Assembly: GCA_937967505.1 (NCBI GenBank)
Contig: CALCJM010000080.1
Location: 1 to 44,827 of the forward strand
Length of the DNA stretch: 44,827 bases
Origin: an uncultured Pirellulaceae bacterium
GTDB lineage: Bacteria; Planctomycetota; Planctomycetia; Pirellulales; Pirellulaceae
Direction: 5' to 3'
Positions 15,864 to 24,796 of this stretch are shown here, piece after piece. Each line of letters begins with the position of its first letter. Position 1 is the stretch's first letter. Both the position numbers and the translations under genes were made by a program. The notes beneath the pieces were generated by a model. That model saw nothing but the letters and a program-made list of their open reading frames with translations. It did not search any database and had not been told where the DNA came from.

Positions 15864-18134
15864 ATGAAACACAGCCAAGCGGATGTGGTGGGCCTCATGC
15901 GTGTGGGGTTGTTGAAGATGGTCGTTCCGATAGTGACCGGCCTGCTGCTGGTGAACGGGATTTCGCGCCCCCTGTTCGCTGGTGAGCAGGCAACCACAAA
16001 AACACCTTCGACATTTCCCGCTTTCACTGTGCAGGCAATCCGCCCCGGTGATGCCGGGGACATGCCTGCGTCGATTTCGTTGGTCAGTGCCGGTGAACCC
16101 AACGGTGGTGAACCCAACGATGGTCTCGCCATGAACGGTCGTTCTTATGATGCCGCTGCAATCCGCGCACCGGGGCTAACGGTCGTTTGTTTTCTGGGCA
16201 CCGAATGCCCGCTGGCGAAGCTATACACGGTGCGACTGATGCAATTGAAAAAGACCCTCGCACAACAGCAGGTTCGATTTGTTGGTCTTTTCCCCAACGT
16301 GCAGGATTCGCAGTCAGATCTGCGAGCATTCTCGGTGGCGCATAAAATCGACTTCCCTATTGGCAAGGACGATGACCAGCGCATTGCCAATTCGGTGGGT
16401 GTTCAACGTACGCCAGCAGTATTTTTAGTTCGCAATACTGATCTGCAAATTCTCTATCGCGGCCGCATCGACGATCAATATTCCCCCGGAATCTCCCGGG
16501 CAGCACCGACACGACGCGACCTGCAAATTGCCATCGAGCAAAACCGCTCGGGCCAACCCGTCGCCGTTGCGGTGACCGAGCCAGAGGGATGTCTGATCGG
16601 TCGCAATCATCTTGCCAAGGGGAACCGAAAACCGGAGCCCGGTAGCATGCCTGACAGCGGTCCAACAGTCACATGGGCCAATCAGGTGTCGCGCGTGCTA
16701 AGAAAAAACTGCCTGGAGTGTCACCGGGCTGGTGAGATCGGTCCGTTTTCGATGGAGGAATACGAAGATGTGGTGGGCTGGGCGGACATGATGATGGAGA
16801 CAATCGGGCAAAAACGGATGCCGCCTTGGCATGCCGATCCTGATGTGGGGGAATTCATCAATCAGCGCACGATGTCACAATCGGACATCGACACTTTGCA
16901 GCGCTGGATCGATCAGGGGATGCCGTTTGGAGATCGAAATCAATTGCCGCGCACGGCGACAGGCAACGGTGGTTGGAATCTCCCCAAGTCGCCGGACCTA
17001 GTCATTCCGATGGCGTCCACAGCGTTTTCGGTGCCGGCCGATGGTGTGGTCGAGTATCAATACTTTGTGGTTGATCCGGAATTTGAAACGGATCGCTGGG
17101 TCGTGGCGGCGGAGGTGCGGCCCGGCAATCGCTCGGTCGTGCACCACAGTATCGTCTTCATTCGGCCGCCCGACGGAACGACCCCTGCGGGTGTGGGCTG
17201 GCTGGGAGCCTACGTTCCCGGGCAGCGCCCATTAAACTTCAATCCCCATCGTGCCCGGTTTGTGCCGGCTGGATCGCGTCTGGTCTTCCAACAGCATTAC
17301 ACCACCACCGGAAAACCGGAAGAGGATGTGACTTCGGTAGGGCTGGTATTCGCCGACGAAGAAGAAATCGACACGGAACTGATCACGCTGATGGCGATCA
17401 ATCAGAATTTCGAGATTAAACCACATGAAAAAAGTCATCGCGTTACGGCCCGGATTTCCAATTTCGGTAAAAATCGCAAGCTGATCAGCGTATCGCCTCA
17501 CATGCACTTTCGTGGCAAATCCTTCAAGGCGTGGCTGGAACTGTCATCCGATACCAACCCGGAGGCGAAAGAATCCGGTGCGGAACTATTGATTCATGTT
17601 CCGCGATACGATTTCAACTGGCAGCATGTTTATCAGTTTTCCGATCAGCGGTCCTTGGATGATGTGAGTGCCGTGCGTGTCGAGGTGGAGTTTGACAACT
17701 CCCGGTCCAATCCCTTCAATCCTGATCCCGATGCCTGGGTGATGTGGGGAGATCAGACGTTTGAGGAAATGGCAGTTGCTTTTTTTGATGTCGAACATCC
17801 GCGCACAACGCATTCGTCGCGCACCGCAGCGACTGCTGAAGAAAGCCAAGCGATTCTACCCCGTCTGTCCAAACGAGAAATGTCCAAACGGGAAATTTTC
17901 AAACTGGAAACAGTGGCCTCATTGACACCCGCGCAACGAAAACGCTTGGACCAGTTTGTGAAGGACTACTTTGCTCGTTTTGACAGTGATGACAACGGCA
18001 GCATTGCAGAAGACGAACTCCCCCGGATAAAACGTTACGAAGTAAACCAGTTTGACAAAAACAACGATCTGCAACTGACGCCCAGTGAATTGAGCGACGC
18101 GGTTTGGCAACGCTTTAAGGCAACTGGCAGTTAG
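15864..18134 (+). CDS. redoxin - cytochrome c - copper type II monooxygenase-like - EF-hand fusion
   Basis: 756 residues. ATG with AGGG upstream; signal peptide through about residue 39 (…ISRPLFAG). Domain 1 (about 48-225) is a thioredoxin-fold redoxin with a single reactive Cys115 in GTECPLAK. Domain 2 has one c-type heme site C283-L-E-C286-H287. Domain 3 (about 385-640) matches the PHM/DBM copper fold: His427-His428 and His478 fit the CuH site, and His546-x-His548 and Met636 fit the CuM site, so all six expected copper ligands are present. The C-terminus has two 12-residue EF-hand loops, 707-718 (D-x-D-x-N-G) and 731-742 (D-x-N-x-D). Known: PHM-type enzymes hydroxylate C-H bonds with O2 and copper. 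Inferred: a periplasmic oxidoreductase where the heme may supply electrons. Substrate unknown. Its last codons form one arm of the hairpin at 18117-18221. Confidence 0.88.
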   Translation: MKHSQADVVGLMRVGLLKMVVPIVTGLLLVNGISRPLFAGEQATTKTPSTFPAFTVQAIRPGDAGDMPASISLVSAGEPNGGEPNDGLAMNGRSYDAAAIRAPGLTVVCFLGTECPLAKLYTVRLMQLKKTLAQQQVRFVGLFPNVQDSQSDLRAFSVAHKIDFPIGKDDDQRIANSVGVQRTPAVFLVRNTDLQILYRGRIDDQYSPGISRAAPTRRDLQIAIEQNRSGQPVAVAVTEPEGCLIGRNHLAKGNRKPEPGSMPDSGPTVTWANQVSRVLRKNCLECHRAGEIGPFSMEEYEDVVGWADMMMETIGQKRMPPWHADPDVGEFINQRTMSQSDIDTLQRWIDQGMPFGDRNQLPRTATGNGGWNLPKSPDLVIPMASTAFSVPADGVVEYQYFVVDPEFETDRWVVAAEVRPGNRSVVHHSIVFIRPPDGTTPAGVGWLGAYVPGQRPLNFNPHRARFVPAGSRLVFQQHYTTTGKPEEDVTSVGLVFADEEEIDTELITLMAINQNFEIKPHEKSHRVTARISNFGKNRKLISVSPHMHFRGKSFKAWLELSSDTNPEAKESGAELLIHVPRYDFNWQHVYQFSDQRSLDDVSAVRVEVEFDNSRSNPFNPDPDAWVMWGDQTFEEMAVAFFDVEHPRTTHSSRTAATAEESQAILPRLSKREMSKREIFKLETVASLTPAQRKRLDQFVKDYFARFDSDDNGSIAEDELPRIKRYEVNQFDKNNDLQLTPSELSDAVWQRFKATGS

Positions 18135-18221
18135 GGATTTACCATCCGTTGGCGACGCTGCCAGCGTCGGAGCGAAGCTGGCAGCATCGCCAACGGTAAG
18201 CTTTCAACTGCCAGTCGCCTT
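18117..18221. repeat. 105-nt long hairpin between convergent genes
   Basis: Inner stem 18146-18165 pairs with 18177-18196 over 20 bp with one mismatch (loop of 11 nt). Outer stem 18117-18133 pairs with 18205-18221 over 17 bp with two mismatches. The outer left arm includes the last codons and stop of the upstream gene. No T-run follows, so it is not a standard intrinsic terminator, but it could block transcription from both sides or protect mRNA 3' ends. Confidence 0.85.
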
Positions 18222-18235
18222 AAAAAGTAGCGTTA

Positions 18236-18790
18236 CTATTTTTTGGGGCGGAATGCGACGATTCGTGAGGGGTTGGTTTCCAGGTAGGGGCCGCCGATTA
18301 GATCGACGCAGTAGGGGACTGCCGCAAATACCGCATCCAGACACTCCGCGATCGCTTTGGGACTACCCGGAAGGTTCACCACTAGGGTACTGCCCCGGAT
18401 TCCCGCGGTCTGGCGGGAAAGGATTGCCGTTGCGACCTTGGCCAGAGAAACCGCTCGCATCTGTTCCCCAAATCCCGGCATCATTTTTTCGCAAACTGAT
18501 TCGGTTGCTTCGGGGGTCACGTCGCGCACTGCCGGCCCAGTGCCGCCTGTGGTCACGATGAAACAGCAGTCGTGATTGTCGGCCATATCGACAATCGTTT
18601 GTTCAATCAATGATTGATCGTCGGAGATGATTTTCCGAATCGATTGCCACGGCGTGGTCAGCACATCGTTTAAATACTCGACCACCGCCGGGCCGCCTCG
18701 GTCCTCGTACTCACCACGGCTGGCGCGGTCGGACACGGTCACGATGCCGATGATTGCCGGAGGTAATTTGCCGGATTCAGACAGACTCAT
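18236..18790 (-). CDS. mogA: molybdopterin adenylyltransferase (MogA/MoaB type)
   Basis: 184-residue cytoplasmic enzyme of molybdenum cofactor synthesis, which adenylates molybdopterin before metal insertion. Motifs: IGIVTVSDRASRGEYEDRGG at the N-terminus, the family-defining TTGGTGPAVRDVTPEAT (about 79-95) with the catalytic Asp, and the LPGSPKA segment. Length is typical. ATG 18790 lies 6 bp after surE and the two are surely one transcript. MogA and MoaB are hard to tell apart by sequence; the symbol is the more general choice. No other Moco gene lies in the window. Confidence 0.87.
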   Translation of the reverse strand: MSLSESGKLPPAIIGIVTVSDRASRGEYEDRGGPAVVEYLNDVLTTPWQSIRKIISDDQSLIEQTIVDMADNHDCCFIVTTGGTGPAVRDVTPEATESVCEKMMPGFGEQMRAVSLAKVATAILSRQTAGIRGSTLVVNLPGSPKAIAECLDAVFAAVPYCVDLIGGPYLETNPSRIVAFRPKK

Positions 18791-18796
18791 CAGACG

Positions 18797-19552
18797 TTAC
18801 TCAAACTGGTTGGAAAGGGCGTTCAGACCCGCCGGACAATTGGGATCATAGGATAATGTTGATACGCTCACGCGCCCTGCAAAAACGGCCTGGGTATCGG
18901 TGAGAAATGGCGAAGGCTCGGGGCCCGGTGCGTTGGTCGCCCAGAAGAAGTGTCGTTTCTTGGGATCGACGCCCTTTTGAAAATGATATCCCAGCGGATT
19001 GGTTTCAACGGGAACGAAGGCTGGCGTCACGTCAGCCGATTGGACCTGACGGGGAACGTTGATGTTCACCACCGATTTGTCGGGCAGTTTCTCCCACTGT
19101 ATTTTTTCAATGATGGACCACGAAATTTCAGCGGCCAGCGCAAAGTCAGCGTTTTCGGTTCCCTCGATGCTGATCGAGGCCGCCGGGATGCCGAACATCG
19201 ACCCGGCAAATGCACCGCCGACGGTTCCCGAGTGATTGACGTTAATACCAACGTTCAAACCAAAATTAATCCCGCTGACAATCAGATCCGGTCGCCAGGG
19301 GGCCAGTTCATGAATCCCCAACTTCACACAGTCTGCAGGTGTGCCGTTGACGCTGTAACCGGTGCACTGCTGTTGTTTGTTAAAGACCTGATTAGGGTTC
19401 AGGGGACGCAAAAAGGTAATCGCCTGACTGATTCCCGATTGCTCGGTTTGGGGGGCGACAATGAAGACATCGTGTTGTTGTTCAATGTGTCTGGCCAGCG
19501 TTTTCAGGCCCCGGGCAAAAAATCCGTCATCATTGGTGATCAAAACCTTCAT
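18797..19552 (-). CDS. surE: 5'-nucleotidase SurE
   Basis: Metal-dependent nucleoside-monophosphate phosphatase of the survival-protein family. The start is ATG 19552 (MKVLITNDDG); the frame is open upstream to 19744 but without family sequence. In the 251-residue protein the metal site residues are visible: Asp8 and Asp9 in TNDDG, Ser in QSGISQ, and Asn in SGINFGLNVG. C-terminal region …VDPKKRHFFW fits the family. It is the first gene of a pair with mogA. A long gap (19553-20414) with an RNA-like terminator lies upstream. Confidence 0.94.
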   Translation of the reverse strand: MKVLITNDDGFFARGLKTLARHIEQQHDVFIVAPQTEQSGISQAITFLRPLNPNQVFNKQQQCTGYSVNGTPADCVKLGIHELAPWRPDLIVSGINFGLNVGINVNHSGTVGGAFAGSMFGIPAASISIEGTENADFALAAEISWSIIEKIQWEKLPDKSVVNINVPRQVQSADVTPAFVPVETNPLGYHFQKGVDPKKRHFFWATNAPGPEPSPFLTDTQAVFAGRVSVSTLSYDPNCPAGLNALSNQFE

Positions 19553-20414
19553 TGAACTAAAGCACTTCCACAACAATATCTGACATTTTGGGGACCGGGA
19601 ATTGCCCATTTTGCCCATCAAGAGCCCGTTGAACAGGGTGGGAACGTCTCGCCGCAGATGCTGCTGGCACGAAAGCTGTCGGAAACCAATTTTTACCTGA
19701 AGATCTGTCTTGTGAGGGACGGGGCAAATCTGTATTGGTAACACTCAGATTTATTCATGAAGTAGGCTGTTTTCAGCCATCCTTCCCAAACACTTTTAAG
19801 TTTAGCCGTCGGTGAGCGAATCGCGGGACTCACTCACCAACCCTCCCTCCTGGGGAAGAGCATTATACAACCTGTTGAAATGGTTTCTGGGTCAATCGTT
19901 TCTTCAGGCGCTCACGGCTGAGCTTTCACTGGCATCGAAGCGGCTTGCCGCTTGGGTGTCAGGGATACACCAACGCCGATCAATTTTGGTCGGCGTTCTT
20001 TTTTTGGGTGCGTAACTGGCATCGGAACCGGGAACCGCCGCGGCCGGACGCTGATCGACAGCCGCAATGACTTTTGCCATCCCTCCAGAAGAAGCCGAAC
20101 CGTCGCGCGTGGAACGGCAGTAAAACCTTTGTTTTCTTACGGTTTGGCCGATGGCGAGCCAGTTATTGTGAACTGCCGCACAGTTCTCCCCAGGGATTTT
20201 GAAGTTATGCAAGATGCGGTACACACCGTGACATTAAAAGCACGTCAGAGGATTTCCAACGTAAGACATCCCCAACAGGTGCCGGATTTTTGTCGGTCTA
20301 AATTCACATTTTTAATGTGATTGGCGTGGTGAGTGTTTTTGAACGCAATCGAGCACTTCGTTGGCAAATTCATTTCCAGTACACAGAGATTTTTCTTAAA
20401 TAAGGACCAACTAC
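19553..20414. other. 862-bp intergenic region, possible small RNA
   Basis: Divergent promoters of surE (-) and the PEP-CTERM gene (+) must lie here. On the plus strand an isolated strong terminator (19972-20005) follows 230 bp that contain no recognisable gene. GTG-started frame 19812-20015 (67 codons) ends beyond the terminator stem, so it is unlikely to be real. A perfect 7-bp inverted repeat TCACATTTTTAATGTGA lies near 20303, about 95 bp before the next gene, as an operator would. Confidence 0.4.
19972..20005 (+). terminator. orphan intrinsic terminator
   Basis: AACGCCGA, 10-nt loop, TCGGCGTT, then C and seven T. A perfect 8-bp stem with a T-run on the plus strand, with no plus-strand gene within 1.8 kb upstream. 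Confidence 0.75.
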
Positions 20415-21335
20415 ATGCGATACAGTTTCTTTTTCGCCCTCGCGGCGTGTTTGGCTTTTGTCCCCGGCGTTCAGGCTCAACAGCAAGTGCGCGTCACGAT
20501 TGAAAACACGTCCCCCCTTGGCGGTGTAGCGTTGACACCGGTATGGGTTGGTTTCCATGACGGCAGTTTTGACAGCTATAATGGGGGATTGAGCTCGCAG
20601 CCAGGTCTGGAGCGGTTGGCTGAAGACGGAAACTTTGGAGAGGTGGGGGTTGCCGGGACGCTGGCGGGTGATTTTGCCAACAACCTGACCTATGTCGACA
20701 ATTCCAGTGGTACGGCCGTCAGTGCGACCGTTGCTTCGACGCAGGTGGGCACGCGCGTCCAAGGCGCGATTGGTACATTTGACGGAGGTCCACCGCCGAT
20801 TCAGCCAAATGAAACGGCGAGCGCTATTTTTGATCTGGCCAGTGGTGACTCAAACCGCTGGTTTTCCTACGCTTCGATGATTTTGCCATCCAATGATTAC
20901 TATGTCGCCAATGGCAATCCTTTTGCGTGGGACATTTCGAGCGTTCTCTCTGGTGGCGGTCCGGTCAGTTTTGTGATCGGTGGCAATTCAGTTAACGATG
21001 CCGGAACAGAAATCAATGATTTCACCACTGCGGCACCCGGTGGCGAAAACCTGCCCGGTCTGTTTCCGGGGGTTGGATTGCCCAATGGTCAGAGTGGTCC
21101 GAATACCGGAGCGGACGAAAATGGCGTTAATACAGACGTAACCAATCCGTTTGCGAATTTTCTCAATGCCGGTGGAGTAAACACAAGCCAGTTCAACTTC
21201 ACGGATGCAAATTTGTATTCCAATGGAATCGCACGCATCACGATCAGTGCTGTTCCTGAACCGTCCTCGTTGGCTTTGCTTGCACTGGGACTGGGTGGAG
21301 TTGTTGCTCGCCGTCGCCGCAACCTAGTCGGTTAA
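20415..21335 (+). CDS. PEP-CTERM protein with spondin-like domain
   Basis: 306-residue exported protein. AAGGA lies 8 bp before the ATG; signal peptide MRYSFFFALAACLAFVPG with cleavage near VQA. The body (about 23-275) resembles the Spondin_N domain: VRVTIENTSP, LTPVWVGFHDGSFD and FSYASMILPSNDYYVANG. The C-terminus is a PEP-CTERM sorting signal: VPEPSS, hydrophobic LALLALGLGG, then RRRR. Known: exosortase EpsH/XrtA-type enzymes cut at PEP-CTERM and hand the protein to the cell surface or exopolysaccharide. Inferred: a surface adhesion or matrix protein. It is transcribed alone and is closed by the strong terminator at 21394. Confidence 0.9.
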   Translation: MRYSFFFALAACLAFVPGVQAQQQVRVTIENTSPLGGVALTPVWVGFHDGSFDSYNGGLSSQPGLERLAEDGNFGEVGVAGTLAGDFANNLTYVDNSSGTAVSATVASTQVGTRVQGAIGTFDGGPPPIQPNETASAIFDLASGDSNRWFSYASMILPSNDYYVANGNPFAWDISSVLSGGGPVSFVIGGNSVNDAGTEINDFTTAAPGGENLPGLFPGVGLPNGQSGPNTGADENGVNTDVTNPFANFLNAGGVNTSQFNFTDANLYSNGIARITISAVPEPSSLALLALGLGGVVARRRRNLVG

Positions 21336-21393
21336 TAGAAAAACTCATTGTGTTGATCCACGGGTCGCAATTGCGACAGGTTCAACAACGTCT

Positions 21394-21440
21394 AACAGCC
21401 GCCACAGCAACATTCATGTCGCTGTGGCGGCTGTTTTTTT
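21394..21440 (+). terminator. strong intrinsic terminator after the PEP-CTERM gene
   Basis: A perfect 15-bp stem (AACAGCCGCCACAGC … GCTGTGGCGGCTGTT) with a 12-nt loop and a T-run. A flanking perfect palindrome GTCGCAATTGCGAC lies at 21365-21378. The symporter gene ends just beyond from the other side. Confidence 0.92.
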
Positions 21441-21469
21441 AATCTGTCGTGATGAACAATGTTTGTGTT

Positions 21470-23440
21470 CTACCAGAAGAAGTAGTACAGTGCGGCGGTT
21501 GCCACCACGACCCCTAGGCCGACAAACATTGCACCTTTGGAAGTCTTCAGTTCAATTTCTTCGTTGACTGGCAGCTTCACTGGCTCTTTCATGGGGGCTG
21601 TGATGGTCAGGATGATCCCTGCGGCCAGCACAATAAAGAAACAAATTGCCATGCGGTCCAAGAACGCGATTTGATCGGCGTACCACAATCCATTGGAAGC
21701 TAGGAGCGGGCCGAGGAACCACTTGAACGCACCATAGGAAACTACATTCAGTAAAATTCCCATCCAACCGAAGTAGCGCGGCGTGCGTGGTGAGAAGAAA
21801 CCAAACATAAACACTGCCAGAATCCCAGGAGAGATGAACCCTTGGAACTCTTGAATGTAGGTGAAGATACTGGCAAAGTTATCCAGCTTCGGTGCCACAA
21901 AACCTGCCAGAATCACAAATAGCACAACAAAGAAACGACCAACCTTGACGAGTGTAGCGGGATCTTTCTGGCCGGTGAATTTGGCATACAAATCCATTGT
22001 CGCAATGGTTGATGCCGAATTCAACATCGAAGCCAGTGAACTAATGACGGCACCGCACAATGCCGCCAAAACAAACCAAGAAATCAGTGGATAAGGCTTG
22101 ATCAGGTTTCTGACTAGGACCGGGAAAGCCGCATCGTAGTCATAACCGACCAAGCCTCCTGCAGACGTTTTACCGTCTGCTGTGGCCTTGTTGGCCAAGC
22201 TGTTGATGCTGTCGGCAATTGCTTCGGGAGTCGCCGTAGAATCGAAAACGTCGCTTGATCCGGTAGCTTTTGCGTTGCGAGCAAAGATGTCTGCTGCCAT
22301 GGCCGGTTCCAGTTTGACGAAAGCCGGATTCACGGTCAGTACCTGGTTGTCTTCGGCACTGGCACAGATCGTCTGGTTCTTTTCAGCGGCTCCACTCTGC
22401 AAATCGGCAGAGAACAGGTTGAACGCAAGAATTCCCGGAATCACAACAACAAATGGGATAATCAACTTCAGCAACGCCGCGAATACGATTCCCTTCTGGC
22501 CTTCTGCCAGTGATTTTGAGCCTAGTGTACGCTGGACGATATACTGGTTCAGTCCCCAATAGAAAAAGTTGGGGATCCAGAGGCCGACGATCAACGCGGT
22601 CCATGGAATTTCGGCGTCCTCTTTCGGGCGAACCATGTGTACTTTACCGCCAGACAGATTGGGACCGTTGCGCACCTCGGCCTCGCCATTGACACCGTCA
22701 TTGAGCAACATGAATCGCTCCCAGGCACTCGCCGACTCCAAGTCGGCGATGGTTGCATCCGAGTTGGCAACTTTGGTTTCGAACAGTTTTTCTGGTGAAG
22801 CGTTGGATAGGTTATCGAAGGCCAAGTACATCACAATCGCACCGCCAAGAATCAGCGCCGCCCCCCAGATCAGGTCAGTCCAAGCACACGCCTTCAGACC
22901 ACCAATAAAGACATAGACTGCAGCAAACAGGGCGATCATCCAACACATCACGGTTAAACTATTCAACACCGGAACGGTATCGTAGTACTCCGATACAAAT
23001 TTTGCTCCGGAGAAAATCACTGAGGATGTTGTTACAAAGACCAGTGTCACGATCGCAGGAATTGCCATGGCCAATCGAGCCGATCCGTCGAAGCGATATT
23101 CAAGAAATTCAGGAATGGTGTAGAGGCCCGCTTTGAGGAATTTTGGCAGGAACCAAAATGCAACAAAGATTAGCGTCACCGCCGCCATCCACTCGTAGGA
23201 AGCGATCGCCATCCCCAACCAGTTGGCTGAAGAACCTGACATGCCAACAAATTGCTCGGTCGAAATATTGGCTGCAATCAACGAGAATCCCACCAACCAC
23301 CACGTCAGTCCACGACCGGCCAAAAAGTAGTCCGAGGCACCTTGTTCGCCGTCGGTCTCTTCGTCACGACTTTTCCAGATGCCTAAAGCGATCACGCCAA
23401 TGACAGCAGAAACAAACAGTACAACTTCCAGAATATTCAT
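21470..23440 (-). CDS. sodium/solute symporter (SSS family, SGLT-like)
   Basis: Multi-pass membrane protein that couples solute uptake to sodium. The start is ATG 23440 (MNILEVVLFVSAVIG); the open frame to 23692 has no membrane character. The 656-residue protein has ~14 hydrophobic segments. Family motifs: SDYFLAGRGLTWWLVGFSL at about 37, ANISTEQFVGMSG (SGLT-type), IPEFLEYRF, WTDLIWG, and the later SSLASMLNSASTIATMDLY, the conserved sodium-binding helix. A soluble insert of ~90 residues near 210-300 and another near 360-430 are typical of the sugar-transporting branch. Sugar is the likely class, but the substrate is not decided. It stands alone. Confidence 0.92.
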   Translation of the reverse strand: MNILEVVLFVSAVIGVIALGIWKSRDEETDGEQGASDYFLAGRGLTWWLVGFSLIAANISTEQFVGMSGSSANWLGMAIASYEWMAAVTLIFVAFWFLPKFLKAGLYTIPEFLEYRFDGSARLAMAIPAIVTLVFVTTSSVIFSGAKFVSEYYDTVPVLNSLTVMCWMIALFAAVYVFIGGLKACAWTDLIWGAALILGGAIVMYLAFDNLSNASPEKLFETKVANSDATIADLESASAWERFMLLNDGVNGEAEVRNGPNLSGGKVHMVRPKEDAEIPWTALIVGLWIPNFFYWGLNQYIVQRTLGSKSLAEGQKGIVFAALLKLIIPFVVVIPGILAFNLFSADLQSGAAEKNQTICASAEDNQVLTVNPAFVKLEPAMAADIFARNAKATGSSDVFDSTATPEAIADSINSLANKATADGKTSAGGLVGYDYDAAFPVLVRNLIKPYPLISWFVLAALCGAVISSLASMLNSASTIATMDLYAKFTGQKDPATLVKVGRFFVVLFVILAGFVAPKLDNFASIFTYIQEFQGFISPGILAVFMFGFFSPRTPRYFGWMGILLNVVSYGAFKWFLGPLLASNGLWYADQIAFLDRMAICFFIVLAAGIILTITAPMKEPVKLPVNEEIELKTSKGAMFVGLGVVVATAALYYFFW

Positions 23441-23992
23441 GGTGGTGCGGGGGTTGACGGTAGGACAGTTTTTTACAGCCAATAAGGATAATCTCAGCTG
23501 TCTCCCATCGCAAGCATTGAATCGGCAGGTCGAAGCAGTCGGCTTGTGCAACCACCGGGGTCGGTTGTTTATCGGTGCGGTTGAGTGGTGTTGTTTTAAT
23601 CGAAGGGACGACGCGCGATAGAATCTGAGGATTGCTTTCACCAGTAACGTAGAGCAAACCATTTTCGGCGGGCGGTCCACAGGCCAGCTCACCGGTCAAT
23701 CTGTAATGATTGAGTTGAGTTTGGGGGCGGTGCCTCGACGTACTGATTTTAGGTGCTGACGCTGTCCTGCTTTAGCCCCGTGATCTACTGACGGCCACGA
23801 AGTCCATTGGAGAAGTCATAGGTTGCCAGTTTTTTTCCGGTAAATCGGATACGTTTTTTATGATTTCTGCCGACAATTAGAGCTAGTTTTCAATAAACGG
23901 TGCTTGCAGCTACAACGATTCCTGATCGCCGTTTAGAATACGCGGCTTCCCTGTATCCATCCACCACCAGACCCACCCGCGCGGAAGAGTAA
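23441..23992. other. 552-bp divergent intergenic region
   Basis: Lies between the symporter (-) and a membrane protein (+). I see no tRNA, terminator or clear repeat. A minus-strand frame of ~110 codons (23364-23699) has protein-like stretches (GELACGPPAENGLLYVTGE) but overlaps the symporter start and has no recognisable family, so I do not call it. Confidence 0.35.
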
Positions 23993-24796
23993 ATGGACCC
24001 ATCTGAGGCAGGCCCCAATCCCCCGGCCAACCTTGCCGCGAATCTTGACCCGGGCCAAAGCATGGACAACGTACTTGCCGATTTTGCGGAACAGAAAGAC
24101 CCGGCGATCGTCTGGTGGGCCGCGCTTGTTGGTCCCGTCCTGGCCACATTGGTCGCGCTGGCGGGGATATATCTGGTTGCCGGTTGGCCATTTGTCACCG
24201 GGTATGTCACCGCCGCTGCAACGGCATTTTTTGTCACCGGCCGGTTTATTATCCTGCTGGGAGCCGAGCAGGCCGCCGAGGGAAAAACCTTTCTGAAACT
24301 ACTGACGCCGACGCACCTGTTCCTGATGCTGACGTGGCTGGACATGATGGTGGCCATCTTTGTTGCCTTTCATATGGCGGTCCTGTTCCGGATTCCGTGG
24401 GCCGGAGGGAAATTGAAAGGGCTGGTTTCCGATGGGCGATTTGTACTGGCCAAACAGCCTTGGATCCGCCGTGCCGCATTTTCAGGGCTGGTGCTGTTCG
24501 TTATTTTCCCAACATCCACAACGGGCAGCATCGGCGGGACGATCTTCGGTAGATTGTTGGGGATGACCCGCGCCAGGGTGCTGATCGCGATTTTTATGGG
24601 CAGTATTTTGGGTAACGGGATCATGCTGCTGGGGGCGAACTTCTTTAACAAGTATTTCTCGGGAGATAATATCTGGTTGAAACTCGGTGGCGTGCTGGCA
24701 ATCGTCCTCGCCCTGTTCCTGTTTGAGCGAAAAATCAAGAGTCTGAAAGAAAAATATCTGGCCGAAGAAGCCAACGCACCAGAGGCCAACGCTTAG
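23993..24796 (+). CDS. integral membrane protein, probable small multidrug-export-like family
   Basis: 267 residues; ATG preceded by GGAAGAG. About five hydrophobic segments (43-63, 68-90, 107-130, 160-180, 190-212, 225-245). The stretch FVIFPTSTTGSIGGTIFGRLLGM, with the PxSxTGSIGG pattern between two helices, recalls the Pfam family of putative small multidrug exporters (Sm_multidrug_ex), whose true substrates are not known. The C-terminal tail is Ala/Glu/Lys/Asn-rich and ends EANAPEANA at a TAG. After that stop the same frame stays open for 42 codons to 24925. Confidence 0.62.
   Translation: MDPSEAGPNPPANLAANLDPGQSMDNVLADFAEQKDPAIVWWAALVGPVLATLVALAGIYLVAGWPFVTGYVTAAATAFFVTGRFIILLGAEQAAEGKTFLKLLTPTHLFLMLTWLDMMVAIFVAFHMAVLFRIPWAGGKLKGLVSDGRFVLAKQPWIRRAAFSGLVLFVIFPTSTTGSIGGTIFGRLLGMTRARVLIAIFMGSILGNGIMLLGANFFNKYFSGDNIWLKLGGVLAIVLALFLFERKIKSLKEKYLAEEANAPEANA

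Noticed and set aside
19812..20015. 67-codon GTG-started frame
   Set aside because: Runs through the terminator hairpin; no family, no ribosome site.
23364..23699. minus-strand frame upstream of the symporter
   Set aside because: Overlaps the symporter start in another frame and has no recognised family.
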